Assembly (NCBI GenBank): GCA_018828585.1
Contig: JAHJVW010000012.1
Location: 1 to 64,000, forward strand
DNA: 64,000 nt
Source of the DNA: Bacteroidota bacterium
GTDB taxonomy: Bacteria > Bacteroidota > Bacteroidia > Sphingobacteriales > Sphingobacteriaceae
Direction: 5' to 3'
A model generated the notes under the pieces. That model searched no databases. It saw only the letters and a program-made list of their open reading frames with translations, and was not told where the DNA came from. Shown in pieces: positions 35,466 to 47,855 of this stretch. Each line of letters begins with the position of its first letter. The first letter of the stretch is position 1. A program made the position numbers and the translations under genes.

Positions 35466-36878
35466 ATGAATTTACTTGCTATTACTGCAGAAGAACTTTT
35501 AGAGAAGTTTGGTTCAGGGGGGCATAAGCCTGGTTCTGGAAGTGCCGCAGCATTACAAGGGATGCTTTCAGCAAAACTGTTGATTACAGTTATTAGTTTG
35601 ACAAATGAACCTAAAAGAAGAGAAAAATATTCTCAAGCTCTACCAGAACTTCTTAAAATGCAGACTCGCATTAAAGAATATATTTTTCCTGAATTAGCTA
35701 AGTTTTTTCAAGAGGATTCAATTCAGTTTGGAAAAACTATTCGAATTCGTAAAAAGCGGAATTTAAATGACAACCCAATAGGTAAAAATATTTTAGCTAG
35801 AGAAGCTTTAAAAGAGCTTAAAACAGCAATTGAAATCCCTCTTGAAATAGCTGAATTATGTGTTGAATTAGCTGAAATTGGGAATTTTGTTTTTGATAAT
35901 GCGTTTCAAGGAGCAAGAGGAGACTCTCAAGTGGCTTTAAGTGGAGCTGTCTCTGCATTAGGAGGTTGTTTATCTATAATTAATTTAAATCTACTTTCTT
36001 TCGGTAGCGATGAGTATAGTTTTATTAAAGATGCGCTAGAGAAAACTGATACTTTAAAAATTGAACATGTAAGGTTAAATGTAACTTCTAATTCTAAAAT
36101 TGAAATTCTAGAAAATGAGTTGAAAGATAAATTACCTCTTTACGATGATATAAATAAGTTAATATCAAAGTTCAAATCTAAATCTAAACTATCCGATTCT
36201 GAAATTGAAAACAGTGTAATAGAACTCCAAAATCTAATCTGGAAAAACAGAAAGGAAATTTGGAAAAAGGAATCTCCAGAAAAGCCAATTGAAATATTAA
36301 AGCCAGGTGTGATATTTAAAAAGGCTTTGGGATTTGATTTCGGTGAAATTAATGACCTTGGATTATCAGCTGAATTAAACAATGAATACGAAATTGCAGG
36401 ATTTATTGACCAGAAAAATAAGATAGTTCTTATTTCAAAAGTATCTAATAAGCAAACTCAAAATTTTACGGCTGCTCATGAGTTGGGGCATGCAATGTTA
36501 CATAAACAAGCTGTCATGCATAGAGACAGACCAATGGACGGCTCAGTTCTAAACTCTAATCGTAATGTTCAAGAACTACAAGCAGATAAGTTTGCTAGCT
36601 ATTTTTTAATGCCTAGTAAAATTGTTACTGAAGTCTTTCATGAATTATTTTTAGTTGAAAAATTTACTATCAATCCGGATACTGCATTTTATTTGACACA
36701 AGATGGTGCTGAAAATAAGTTAAGGGATCAATGTAAAAATTTGAGAGGTCTTTCAAGAAAATTGGCATCAACAGACTCATATAGAGGTAAATCTTTTAAT
36801 TCTATTTCTAAATTATTTAACGTTTCAGATGAAGCAATGGCTATTAGACTTGAAGAACTTAATCTTGTGGAATTTTAG
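35466..36878 (+). CDS. Fusion of a cyclodeaminase/cyclohydrolase (FTCD_C) domain to an ImmA/IrrE metallopeptidase
   Basis: 470 residues. Residues about 5-185 are a helical FTCD_C-like domain: HKPGSGSAAALQGMLSAKLL at 20-39 corresponds to the PGGGS..A motif of formiminotetrahydrofolate cyclodeaminase, and GARGDSQVALSGAVSALGG at about 150 matches the D-x-x-A region. Residues 200-270 are charged and probably coiled. From about 280 an ImmA/IrrE (DUF955) zinc peptidase follows, with H338-E339-L-G-H342 and ELQADKFASYFLMPS (370-384) supplying the third ligand. No helix-turn-helix or phage repressor partner is adjacent. A sensor domain controlling a protease is an inference; the substrate is unknown. 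Confidence 0.85.
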   Translation: MNLLAITAEELLEKFGSGGHKPGSGSAAALQGMLSAKLLITVISLTNEPKRREKYSQALPELLKMQTRIKEYIFPELAKFFQEDSIQFGKTIRIRKKRNLNDNPIGKNILAREALKELKTAIEIPLEIAELCVELAEIGNFVFDNAFQGARGDSQVALSGAVSALGGCLSIINLNLLSFGSDEYSFIKDALEKTDTLKIEHVRLNVTSNSKIEILENELKDKLPLYDDINKLISKFKSKSKLSDSEIENSVIELQNLIWKNRKEIWKKESPEKPIEILKPGVIFKKALGFDFGEINDLGLSAELNNEYEIAGFIDQKNKIVLISKVSNKQTQNFTAAHELGHAMLHKQAVMHRDRPMDGSVLNSNRNVQELQADKFASYFLMPSKIVTEVFHELFLVEKFTINPDTAFYLTQDGAENKLRDQCKNLRGLSRKLASTDSYRGKSFNSISKLFNVSDEAMAIRLEELNLVEF

Positions 36879-36984
36879 CTACCCTTTACTTTTCTTAGAG
36901 TTAAAACAAGAATCTCTAAGAAATCAAAAATAGAAAATAGTCTACCAACTCAATATATTGCAAAAACGTAACTAAAATAAACTG

Positions 36985-37050
36985 GATTGAAGTGTAAAGC
37001 CCAAAGCGTAGCGAGGACTTGTAACGAAAAGCCAGACTATCGCAACCGAT
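36985..37050. repeat. Dispersed intergenic repeat (inverse copy)
   Basis: GATTGAAGTGTAAAGCCC followed by AGCGAGGACTTGTAACGAAAAGCCAGACTATCG, the reverse complement of the element at 35278-35345 with few differences. The remaining gap 37060-37165 is an ACT-rich simple tract (cttccgtcttcggtcctcag, aactcataactccaaactct) with no coding sign. Confidence 0.65.
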
Positions 37051-37162
37051 AAAAACAGAACCCTGCTTTTCTAAACCTTAGACTTTTTACTTTACACTTT
37101 CAACTATCTAATTTAAACTTCCGTCTTCGGTCCTCAGTCTCCCAACTCATAACTCCAAACTC

Positions 37163-37714
37163 TCAACTCAAAACCCCCATCTTCAAAAAAGCATAAAGTA
37201 AACCAGTAACATGCAAAGCTTGAGGAATTTCGTTTTTCAAGAGCATTTCTTTGATCTCATCAATAGAATAGAACTCGATATCGATGTCTTCATGCTCATC
37301 TAAATCCTGTTCTTGTACTTTGATGCCACCTTTGGCGAGGTAGCAATAAGTAACGTTATTGGACGTGGCAGGATTGGGATAAATGGTAGAAACCAATTCA
37401 AAATCTTCGAAGAGGTAACCAGTTTCTTCCAGCAGTTCTCTTTTGGCAGCATCTTGTGGGTTTTCGTCGCCATCAATTACGCCGCCTGGAATTTCTAAAG
37501 AAATAATATCTCCACTATGGCGATACTGGCGCACCATGATGACTTTTTCATCCTCAGTAATGCCAACAACATTTACCCAATTAGGATATTGCAACACATA
37601 ATATTCGCTTGCGATGCGGCCATCAGGTAATTCGCATTCGTCAACACGTAAAGTCGCCCACGGTTTTTGAACCAGATACTTAGAAGAAAGGGTTTTCCAT
37701 TTAGATACACTCAT
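37163..37714 (-). CDS. Nudix hydrolase, ADP-ribose pyrophosphatase-like
   Basis: 183 residues. The Nudix box is complete: GGVIDGDENPQDAAKRELLE then ETGYL (GX5EX7REUXEEXGU). The preceding VRQYRHSGDIISLEIPGG is typical of the ADP-ribose/ADP-sugar pyrophosphatase branch, which hydrolyses ADP-ribose to AMP and ribose-5-phosphate. Substrate assignment within Nudix proteins is tentative. Single gene; starts MSVSKWKTLSSKYL. Confidence 0.88.
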   Translation of the reverse strand: MSVSKWKTLSSKYLVQKPWATLRVDECELPDGRIASEYYVLQYPNWVNVVGITEDEKVIMVRQYRHSGDIISLEIPGGVIDGDENPQDAAKRELLEETGYLFEDFELVSTIYPNPATSNNVTYCYLAKGGIKVQEQDLDEHEDIDIEFYSIDEIKEMLLKNEIPQALHVTGLLYAFLKMGVLS

Positions 37715-37809
37715 GGTCTAAAAATAGAAAATCCCACTTCAATAAGAAGCAGGATTAATAGTTTAATTTTTTCTAATCAACTAACAAACTAATGACTAGG
37801 AACTAAAGG

Positions 37810-38592
37810 CTACCAACTTCCGCTAGAACCGCCACCACCGAAACTTCCACCGCCAAAACCGCCAAAGCCCCCTCCGCCAGAGCCACCACCGAAACCTCCG
37901 CCGCCGCCAAAGCCACCGCCGCCACGATTGCCTAAGCTTCCTGCTAACATCGACCACCAAAAAATATTCGCTGCACCACGGCCACCAATAACATTCCGGC
38001 CACCGCCGCCGCGTCCACCACGACTAATCATAAAGATGATTCCTATAACAATTAAGACGATCAATCCAGCAGGAAAGCCTTTTTTGCCAGTCTTACTTTT
38101 TGGATTATCGTTTTTGTATTCACCTTTGGTATAGCTAATGATCGCATTGGTGCCAGCTTCGAATCCGCCATAATAATCGCCTTGCTTAAAAGAAGGCTTA
38201 ATTTCATTTTCGATGATTCGTTTGGTAATCGCATCAGGCAATGCGCCTTCCATGCCATATCCAGTTTGGATGCTCATTTTTCGATCGCCTAAAGAAGCTA
38301 AAACCAGAATTCCTGTATTTTTTTTGCTTCCACCAATTCCCCAAGCTCTTCCTAATTGATAGCCATAATCATTAATGTCATAACCATCTAAAGTTTGAAT
38401 CATCACTACCGAAATCTGAATAGAAGTAGAATCATCAAAGGCAACTAGCTTTTGTTCTAATGCAGCAACTTGAGCAGGACTCATGCTGTTGGTATAGTCG
38501 TTAACTAATTTATTGGGTTTAGGTGGGAAGTTTTGTGAATAGCCAAATAAAACAAAAAGGCTTAAGTAGGTAATTAAAATGAGTTTTTTCAT
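37810..38592 (-). CDS. TPM-domain secreted/membrane protein with glycine-rich tail
   Basis: 260 residues. A signal peptide (ends GYSQ) precedes a TPM (DUF477) domain of about 30-155, with FPPKPNKLVNDYTNSMSP, QISVVMIQTLDGYDI and GILVLASLGDRKMSIQTGYG. One membrane helix follows (GLIVLIVIGIIFMI), and then a tail of some 70 residues made almost wholly of Gly with Phe, Ser and Arg. TPM proteins of the YgcG type are partners of LemA, which is encoded two genes upstream. Function in envelope or photosystem-like assembly is not established for this group. Confidence 0.88.
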   Translation of the reverse strand: MKKLILITYLSLFVLFGYSQNFPPKPNKLVNDYTNSMSPAQVAALEQKLVAFDDSTSIQISVVMIQTLDGYDINDYGYQLGRAWGIGGSKKNTGILVLASLGDRKMSIQTGYGMEGALPDAITKRIIENEIKPSFKQGDYYGGFEAGTNAIISYTKGEYKNDNPKSKTGKKGFPAGLIVLIVIGIIFMISRGGRGGGGRNVIGGRGAANIFWWSMLAGSLGNRGGGGFGGGGGFGGGSGGGGFGGFGGGSFGGGGSSGSW

Positions 38593-38603
38593 CTATATTT
38601 TGG

Positions 38604-39035
38604 CTAATCTTTTAAGAAAACAATGTCATCAGGCAATTCGTTAATATCGTCACTTTGGTAAGGGAAATATTTTTTAAGCTGTTTACCGGCCTCAATAATT
38701 CCAATACTGATACCTTCAGCGATTTCATTGCTTTTAAATTTGTGAAGCATCAGCTCCTTAGTGCTTTCCCAAAAATCATCAGGAACAGCTTTGTTAATAC
38801 CATCGTCTCCGATGATCGCGAATTTCTTATCCACTAAAGCCACATAAATTAAAACACCATTTCTTAAAGCAGTGGCTTCCATTTTCAAATCATAGAAACA
38901 TTTAATGGCTCTTTCGTAAGCATCTTTTTCGCACTTTTTCTCTACACAAACTCTAATTTCTCCCGAGGTTGCTTTCTCCGCCCATTCAATCGAATGCTTA
39001 ATCTTTTCCTGTTCTTGATCTGTTAATGAAGCCAT
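38604..39035 (-). CDS. Cytosolic TPM-domain protein
   Basis: 143 residues without signal peptide. SIEWAEKATSGEIRVCVEKK, LRNGVLIYVALVDKKFAIIG and DDGINKAVPDDFWES are the TPM (DUF477) pattern. Middle gene of the lemA-TPM-TPM operon, 11 bases before the secreted TPM gene and 50 after lemA. No catalytic motif is evident. Confidence 0.86.
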   Translation of the reverse strand: MASLTDQEQEKIKHSIEWAEKATSGEIRVCVEKKCEKDAYERAIKCFYDLKMEATALRNGVLIYVALVDKKFAIIGDDGINKAVPDDFWESTKELMLHKFKSNEIAEGISIGIIEAGKQLKKYFPYQSDDINELPDDIVFLKD

Positions 39036-39085
39036 TGTTATTTTATTGGATATTGAAAAATTTGTTAATTCGAATTGGTTTTTTA

Positions 39086-39664
39086 CTAGAAGGCAACCTT
39101 TGGAGCTTTGTCAGCGCCAGCTTCTGCAGCAAAACTTCCTTTCTGTTGGAAACCAAACATACCCGCAAACAAATTATTAGGGAAAGTCCTAATGTTAGTG
39201 TTATAATCCTGCACAGATAGATTAAAATCTCTTCTGGCAACAGTAATTCTATTTTCTGTTCCTTCTAACTGCGCTTGTAACTCCTGAAAATTTGCGTTAG
39301 CTTTTAATTCTGGATAACGTTCTGAAACCACCATTAACCTACCTAAAGCCTGTGATAAACCACCTTGTGCACTCTGAAATTTCTGAATCGTTTCTGGAGT
39401 AAGTTTTGTTGGATCAACCTGAATAGAAGTAGCTTTAGCTCTGGCCTCAATCACTTGCGTTAAAGTTTCTTTTTCAAAATTCGCTGCTCCTTTTACAGTA
39501 TTTACCAAATTGGGGATTAAATCAGATCTTCTTTGATATTGGTTTTCCACTTCACCCCAAGATGCTTTTACTTTCTCATCCAGCTTTACTGAACTATTGT
39601 AACCGCAAGAACTTAAAGAAGTTATTGCGAAAAGGGCTATAAAGCCAAATAATAATTTTTTCAT
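39086..39664 (-). CDS. lemA: LemA family lipoprotein
   Basis: 192 residues. Signal peptide with a lipobox-like LSSC-G near residue 20, so probably lipid-anchored. The LemA helical bundle is shown by VKASWGEVENQYQRRSDLIP, LVNTVKGAANFEKETLTQVI and RITVARRDFNLSVQDYNT, with NLFAGMFGF. Operon-leading gene followed by two TPM-domain genes, a common pairing. Biological role unsettled. Confidence 0.92.
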   Translation of the reverse strand: MKKLLFGFIALFAITSLSSCGYNSSVKLDEKVKASWGEVENQYQRRSDLIPNLVNTVKGAANFEKETLTQVIEARAKATSIQVDPTKLTPETIQKFQSAQGGLSQALGRLMVVSERYPELKANANFQELQAQLEGTENRITVARRDFNLSVQDYNTNIRTFPNNLFAGMFGFQQKGSFAAEAGADKAPKVAF

Positions 39665-39711
39665 GTCTATTTTAGTTTTTTTTGAATATAATACTTAGAG
39701 TTCAATTTTCA

Positions 39712-39719
39712 TACCTTTG
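39712..39719 (+). promoter_or_regulatory. -7 promoter element TACCTTTG of the FAD oxidoreductase gene
   Basis: Perfect TAnnTTTG, 33 bases before the preferred ATG at 39753; a TTTG at 39681 is somewhat too far upstream (27-base spacer) to be the usual -33 box. The predicted transcript begins after the in-frame TTG at 39717, which supports the ATG start. Confidence 0.55.
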
Positions 39720-39752
39720 TTACAATTTGGGATAAAAACCCGACAAATTAAC

Positions 39753-41312
39753 ATGATAAAAGAAATAGATCTCGTTATCTCTCCTGATGATATTTTTGAT
39801 AACGAAAAAATCAAAAGCCAAATCCTTCAGCAAGAAAAACTACAACCTCAAATCCTTAAAGAGTTTAAGATTCGCAAAAGATCAATCGATGCCCGTGGTC
39901 GAAATGTGATCTACCGTTTAAAGGTACTCCTATATATTGAGGAAAATCCAGTTTTAGAAGTTTTTAAAATTGATTACCCATCTGTTCAAAATGCAAAGCC
40001 TGTCATTATAGTTGGTGCTGGTCCTGCAGGTCTATTTGCGGCATTACGTTTAATAGAATTTGGCTTAAAGCCGATTATTATTGAAAGAGGAAAAGATGTA
40101 AAACAACGTCGAAGAGATTTAGCAATAATTAATAAAGAAGGAATCATCAATTCCGAATCAAACTATTGTTTTGGCGAAGGCGGAGCAGGAACATATTCCG
40201 ATGGAAAGCTATATACAAGATCGGATAAACGTGGAGACGTAACCAAGATGCTACAAATTTTAGTGGCTCATGGCGCAACAGAAGATATTTTGGTAGATGC
40301 TCGTCCGCATATAGGAACTAATAAGCTTCCGCAGATCATCACTGCCATACGTGAAACAATAATAGATGCAGGCGGAGAAGTACATTTTAATACTAAACTT
40401 ACTGACATTAAAATAAAAGATCAGCAGGTCAAAGCGGCAGTTACCAATCAAGGTGTTTTTGAAACTTCTTCAATAATTTTAGCAACGGGTCATTCAGCCC
40501 GAGATATTTACGAGCTCTTAAGAGAAAAAGGAATTCTACTCGAAGCAAAACCTTTTGCTTTGGGTGTAAGAATTGAACATCCTCAATCAATTATAGATCA
40601 ATCTCAATACAGCTGCGAAGTCCGACATGATAACTTGCCACCAGCTTATTATAGTTTGGTAACTCAGGTTCAGGATAGGGGAGTTTTTTCCTTTTGTATG
40701 TGTCCGGGTGGAATTATTGCTCCCTGCGCCACCAACGAAAAAGAGATTATAGTAAACGGTTGGAGTCCTTCTAAAAGAAATAACCCTTATGCCAATTCAG
40801 GAACAGTAGTTCAGGTAAATATAGATGATGTTGCCAAAAATTTAAATAATTCTTTTTCTTTATTAGATTTTCAATCTGAAATAGAAAGAAAGGCCTATGA
40901 AGCTGGCGGAGGATTTTTAAAAGCTCCAGCACAACGCATGGTCGATTTTGTGAATAATAAAATTTCAAATGATTTGCCAGCAAATTCTTATCTGCCTGGC
41001 TTAACATCAGCAAACCTTCATGAAGTTTTACCTCCTTTTATTGCAAAACGCTTACAACAAGCGCTGCCGCAATTCGGTAATAAAATGCCAAACAGAGGTA
41101 AGAGCCCCGGTTATTACACCAATGAAGCTGTTCTGGTAGGGGTCGAGTCGCGTACATCTTCACCAATTAGGATTCCTCGGGGTAAAGAAACATTACAACA
41201 TCCACAAATAAAAGGCTTATTTCCGTGTGCAGAGGGAGCAGGATATGCAGGTGGCATTATTTCTGCAGCAATAGACGGGCAAGCCTGCGCTGATGCTGTT
41301 TTTAAATCGTAA
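39753..41312 (+). CDS. FAD-dependent oxidoreductase/dehydrogenase (COG2509-like)
   Basis: 519 residues from MIKEIDLVISPDDIF. An N-terminal domain of about 80 residues precedes the FAD motif IIVGAGPAGLFAALRLIEFG. The characteristic CFGEGGAGTYSDGKLYTRS, IEHPQSIID, FSFCMCPGGIIAPCATN and the C-terminal GAGYAGGIISAAIDG match the uncharacterised dehydrogenase family COG2509. Physiological substrate unknown. The next gene follows after 55 bases and may be co-transcribed. Confidence 0.87.
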   Translation: MIKEIDLVISPDDIFDNEKIKSQILQQEKLQPQILKEFKIRKRSIDARGRNVIYRLKVLLYIEENPVLEVFKIDYPSVQNAKPVIIVGAGPAGLFAALRLIEFGLKPIIIERGKDVKQRRRDLAIINKEGIINSESNYCFGEGGAGTYSDGKLYTRSDKRGDVTKMLQILVAHGATEDILVDARPHIGTNKLPQIITAIRETIIDAGGEVHFNTKLTDIKIKDQQVKAAVTNQGVFETSSIILATGHSARDIYELLREKGILLEAKPFALGVRIEHPQSIIDQSQYSCEVRHDNLPPAYYSLVTQVQDRGVFSFCMCPGGIIAPCATNEKEIIVNGWSPSKRNNPYANSGTVVQVNIDDVAKNLNNSFSLLDFQSEIERKAYEAGGGFLKAPAQRMVDFVNNKISNDLPANSYLPGLTSANLHEVLPPFIAKRLQQALPQFGNKMPNRGKSPGYYTNEAVLVGVESRTSSPIRIPRGKETLQHPQIKGLFPCAEGAGYAGGIISAAIDGQACADAVFKS

Positions 41313-41367
41313 TTAGTCTTATCCAATTAACTATCGGAACTCAAATCACTAATCAAATCTTAAAAAG

Positions 41368-41727
41368 ATGAAAAAGACATTGATACTAGGAGCAACCACA
41401 AATACATCACGGTATGCTTATTTGGCAGCTCAGCGTTTAACTGCTCATGGTCACCCAATAATTAACGCAGGCATCAAAGTTGGAGAAGTTGCTGGTCAGC
41501 CTATCGAAAAACCAGAAATTATTCATTCAGATATTGACACTGTTACACTCTATTTAGGAGCTAACCACCAGAAAGATTATTACGATTATGTACTTAATAC
41601 AAAGCCAAAACGCATCATCTTTAATCCCGGAGCAGAAAACCCAGAATTGGAAGAATTAGCTAAAGAGCAAGGAATAGAAACAATGGAAGCTTGTACATTA
41701 GTTCTACTATCAACCAATCAATATTAA
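41368..41727 (+). CDS. CoA-binding (YccU-type) Rossmann protein
   Basis: 119 residues. GATTNTSRYAYLAAQRLTAHG is the nucleotide-binding start, and IIFNPGAENPELEELAKEQG and EACTLVLL complete the small CoA_binding_2 domain. It probably binds CoA or a related nucleotide. Function not known. Confidence 0.85.
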   Translation: MKKTLILGATTNTSRYAYLAAQRLTAHGHPIINAGIKVGEVAGQPIEKPEIIHSDIDTVTLYLGANHQKDYYDYVLNTKPKRIIFNPGAENPELEELAKEQGIETMEACTLVLLSTNQY

Positions 41728-42096
41728 AATTTTCAGAAAATCACTTTTCACCATTTATTTTTAGTGTCAGTCTAGTTTTGCGCTGTATCTTTTTTATGGC
41801 TCAGGCACAATCCATACCGATAAAAAAGGATGCCGCTCCACTCCAGTTTAACTAAGGTGGGTCTATCCTGCTATTCAAGTATCAAAGATGTAGCATTCCA
41901 CTTATATTTTTCTAACCAAGGAGGTCACGACTTAAAACTTATCACCTACAACTTAAAATACAGTACTCCTAACTCTCATTACTTCCGACTGCGAACTCCC
42001 AAGTGGTAACTGTCAACTTTAAACTGAGCACTAAAAAACAATCAACAACATAATGAGGCAGTTAGGTAAAAAGTTAAAAATAGTTTAGCAGAGTGC
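41728..42096. other. Gene-free stretch before the rRNA operon
   Basis: No supported gene. A short frame at 41796 (MAQAQSIPIKKDAAPLQFN, stop) looks like the start of a lost secreted-protein gene. 41930-42030 is an ACT/AAC-rich simple tract similar to those at 37080, 47390 and 62250. Confidence 0.4.
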
Positions 42097-42127
42097 TTGT
42101 GTGGGAGGAAAAAAGTTAGCACCTTTG
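42097..42127 (+). promoter_or_regulatory. rRNA operon promoter P1
   Basis: TTG (42097-42099), a 20-base spacer, then CACCTTTG (42120-42127), followed by CACTCC. One mismatch from TAnnTTTG. Spacing matches the Bacteroidota sigma consensus. Confidence 0.7.
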
Positions 42128-42276
42128 CACTCCGCAATCGCAAGGAATGCGGGAAATATTGAAGGAATAGAAGAAAGTTTTTAAGATAGGGAAGAGCAAT
42201 ACGACTTTCTAAAAATAGGGCTTAATTGAGGAGACAGCCATGAGGCTAAAAAAACCTCAAAATATTTCAAATAAAA

Positions 42277-42307
42277 TTTGGAGGTAATAAAAAGATGATT
42301 ACCTTTG
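42277..42307 (+). promoter_or_regulatory. rRNA operon promoter P2
   Basis: TTTG (42277-42280), a 19-base spacer, then a perfect TACCTTTG (42300-42307). About 225 bases before the 16S start. The ACCTTTGCA core is shared with P1. Confidence 0.85.
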
Positions 42308-42533
42308 CAGCCCCAACAAATGGGAAACACTTAGAGAGCGATTCTCGAAAGTATTAAAAACAGCAAATCAACACTACTAAAGAGTAGTTAGATATAGAGA
42401 CCAAACCGAGAGGAGCGGCACAAAAGTTCTTTAAAAAGATATCATGTAGCGTAACGAGAACCGATATTCATCGGCGATCAAATCAACAAGAATAATTAAT
42501 ATTAACATCAAGTTAGTATCAAACAAACATTTT

Positions 42534-44057
<1,524 letters not shown>

Positions 44058-44168
44058 AGAGATTGATTTGGCGCATTCGTTACGTTACATGAATATTTTT
44101 TTATAAAAAGATGAACCTGAAGAGATGAGCATCGGTGGGTGAACCACTGAGGTAGGGAAGGCTTAAAT

Positions 44169-44242
44169 AGTCTCGTAGCTCAGTTGGTTAGAGCACTACA
44201 CTGATAATGTAGGGGTCAGCAGTTCAAATCTGCTCGGGACTA
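44169..44242 (+). tRNA. tRNA-Ile (GAT)
   Basis: Acceptor AGTCTCG pairs with CGGGACT. D-loop GCTCAGTTGGTTAGAGC, anticodon stem-loop CTACACTGATAATGTAG with anticodon GAT, and T-arm AGCAGTTCAAATCTGCT. CCA is not encoded. Lies in the 16S-23S spacer as usual. Confidence 0.95.
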
Positions 44243-44257
44243 CACATCATCTAAGAA

Positions 44258-44331
44258 GGGGGATTAGCTCAGCTGGCTAGAGCACCTGCCTTGCACGCAG
44301 GGGGTCAACGGTTCGAATCCGTTATTCTCCA
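44258..44331 (+). tRNA. tRNA-Ala (TGC)
   Basis: Acceptor GGGGGAT / ATTCTCC with two G-U pairs, D-arm GCTCAGCTGGCTAGAGC, anticodon loop CTTGCACG with anticodon TGC, T-arm AACGGTTCGAATCCGTT. Second spacer tRNA. Confidence 0.95.
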
Positions 44332-44456
44332 CGATTGAGTATGAGTTAAACATTGGTTTAACGATATACATACTTAGTAAAGTTCTTTGACATATTGGAA
44401 GAAGTTATTGAAAGAGAAGATAACAAAAACAACAGGTAGAGCAATCTACAAAAGAA

Positions 44457-47330
<2,874 letters not shown>

Positions 47331-47387
47331 AAGCTGATTTGTTGTCTTCTCTACAATTACTTCTTTCAATAATATGTCATTGTTGAT

Positions 47388-47460
47388 GTATAAAGTAAAA
47401 AGTGTAAAGTACAAAGTCGAAAGACTTATAACTTAATACTCATAACTTACTACTTACAAC
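47388..47460. repeat. ACT/AAG-rich simple tract between 23S and 5S
   Basis: AAAGTAAAAAGTGTAAAGTACAAAGTCGAAAG then ACTTATAACTTAATACTCATAACTTACTACTTAC. Same style as the tracts at 25384, 27200, 37080, 41940 and 62250, here inside an rRNA operon spacer. Confidence 0.6.
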
Positions 47461-47470
47461 ATTAAAAATA

Positions 47471-47582
<112 letters not shown>

Positions 47583-47615
47583 TTTTATAAGTCTGCAAGA
47601 CGACTGTAAAGCTTA

Positions 47616-47646
47616 AACCCTTCATCCATAAGATGAGGGGTTTTTT
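47616..47646 (+). terminator. Terminator of the rRNA operon
   Basis: AACCCTTCATC / GATGAGGGGTT stem with a five-base loop and six T. Confidence 0.88.
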
Positions 47647-47831
47647 GTTGCTCTTAAATACCCAGCTAAAAAAAGATCTTATATGTGGGATTGTTTCATT
47701 GCAGTCTCAATTTGCATAAAACTTAGGGGAGTTTGTTCTCCTCTTTGTTTTTTCTCTTGAGTTGTATTTATTACTTGAACTTACATGTTATATATTCAAG
47801 CTGAAAAATCGTTATTGTATAGGTATATCGT

Positions 47832-47839
47832 TATATTTG
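47832..47839 (+). promoter_or_regulatory. -7 promoter element TATATTTG of the acyl-ACP desaturase gene
   Basis: Perfect TAnnTTTG, 16 bases before the ATG at 47856. Confidence 0.55.
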
Positions 47840-47855
47840 AGTTTTAATTTTTTTT

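Noticed and set aside
41796-41855. Short peptide MAQAQSIPIKKDAAPLQFN
   Set aside because: Too short and unsupported to call a gene; recorded only as a possible remnant.
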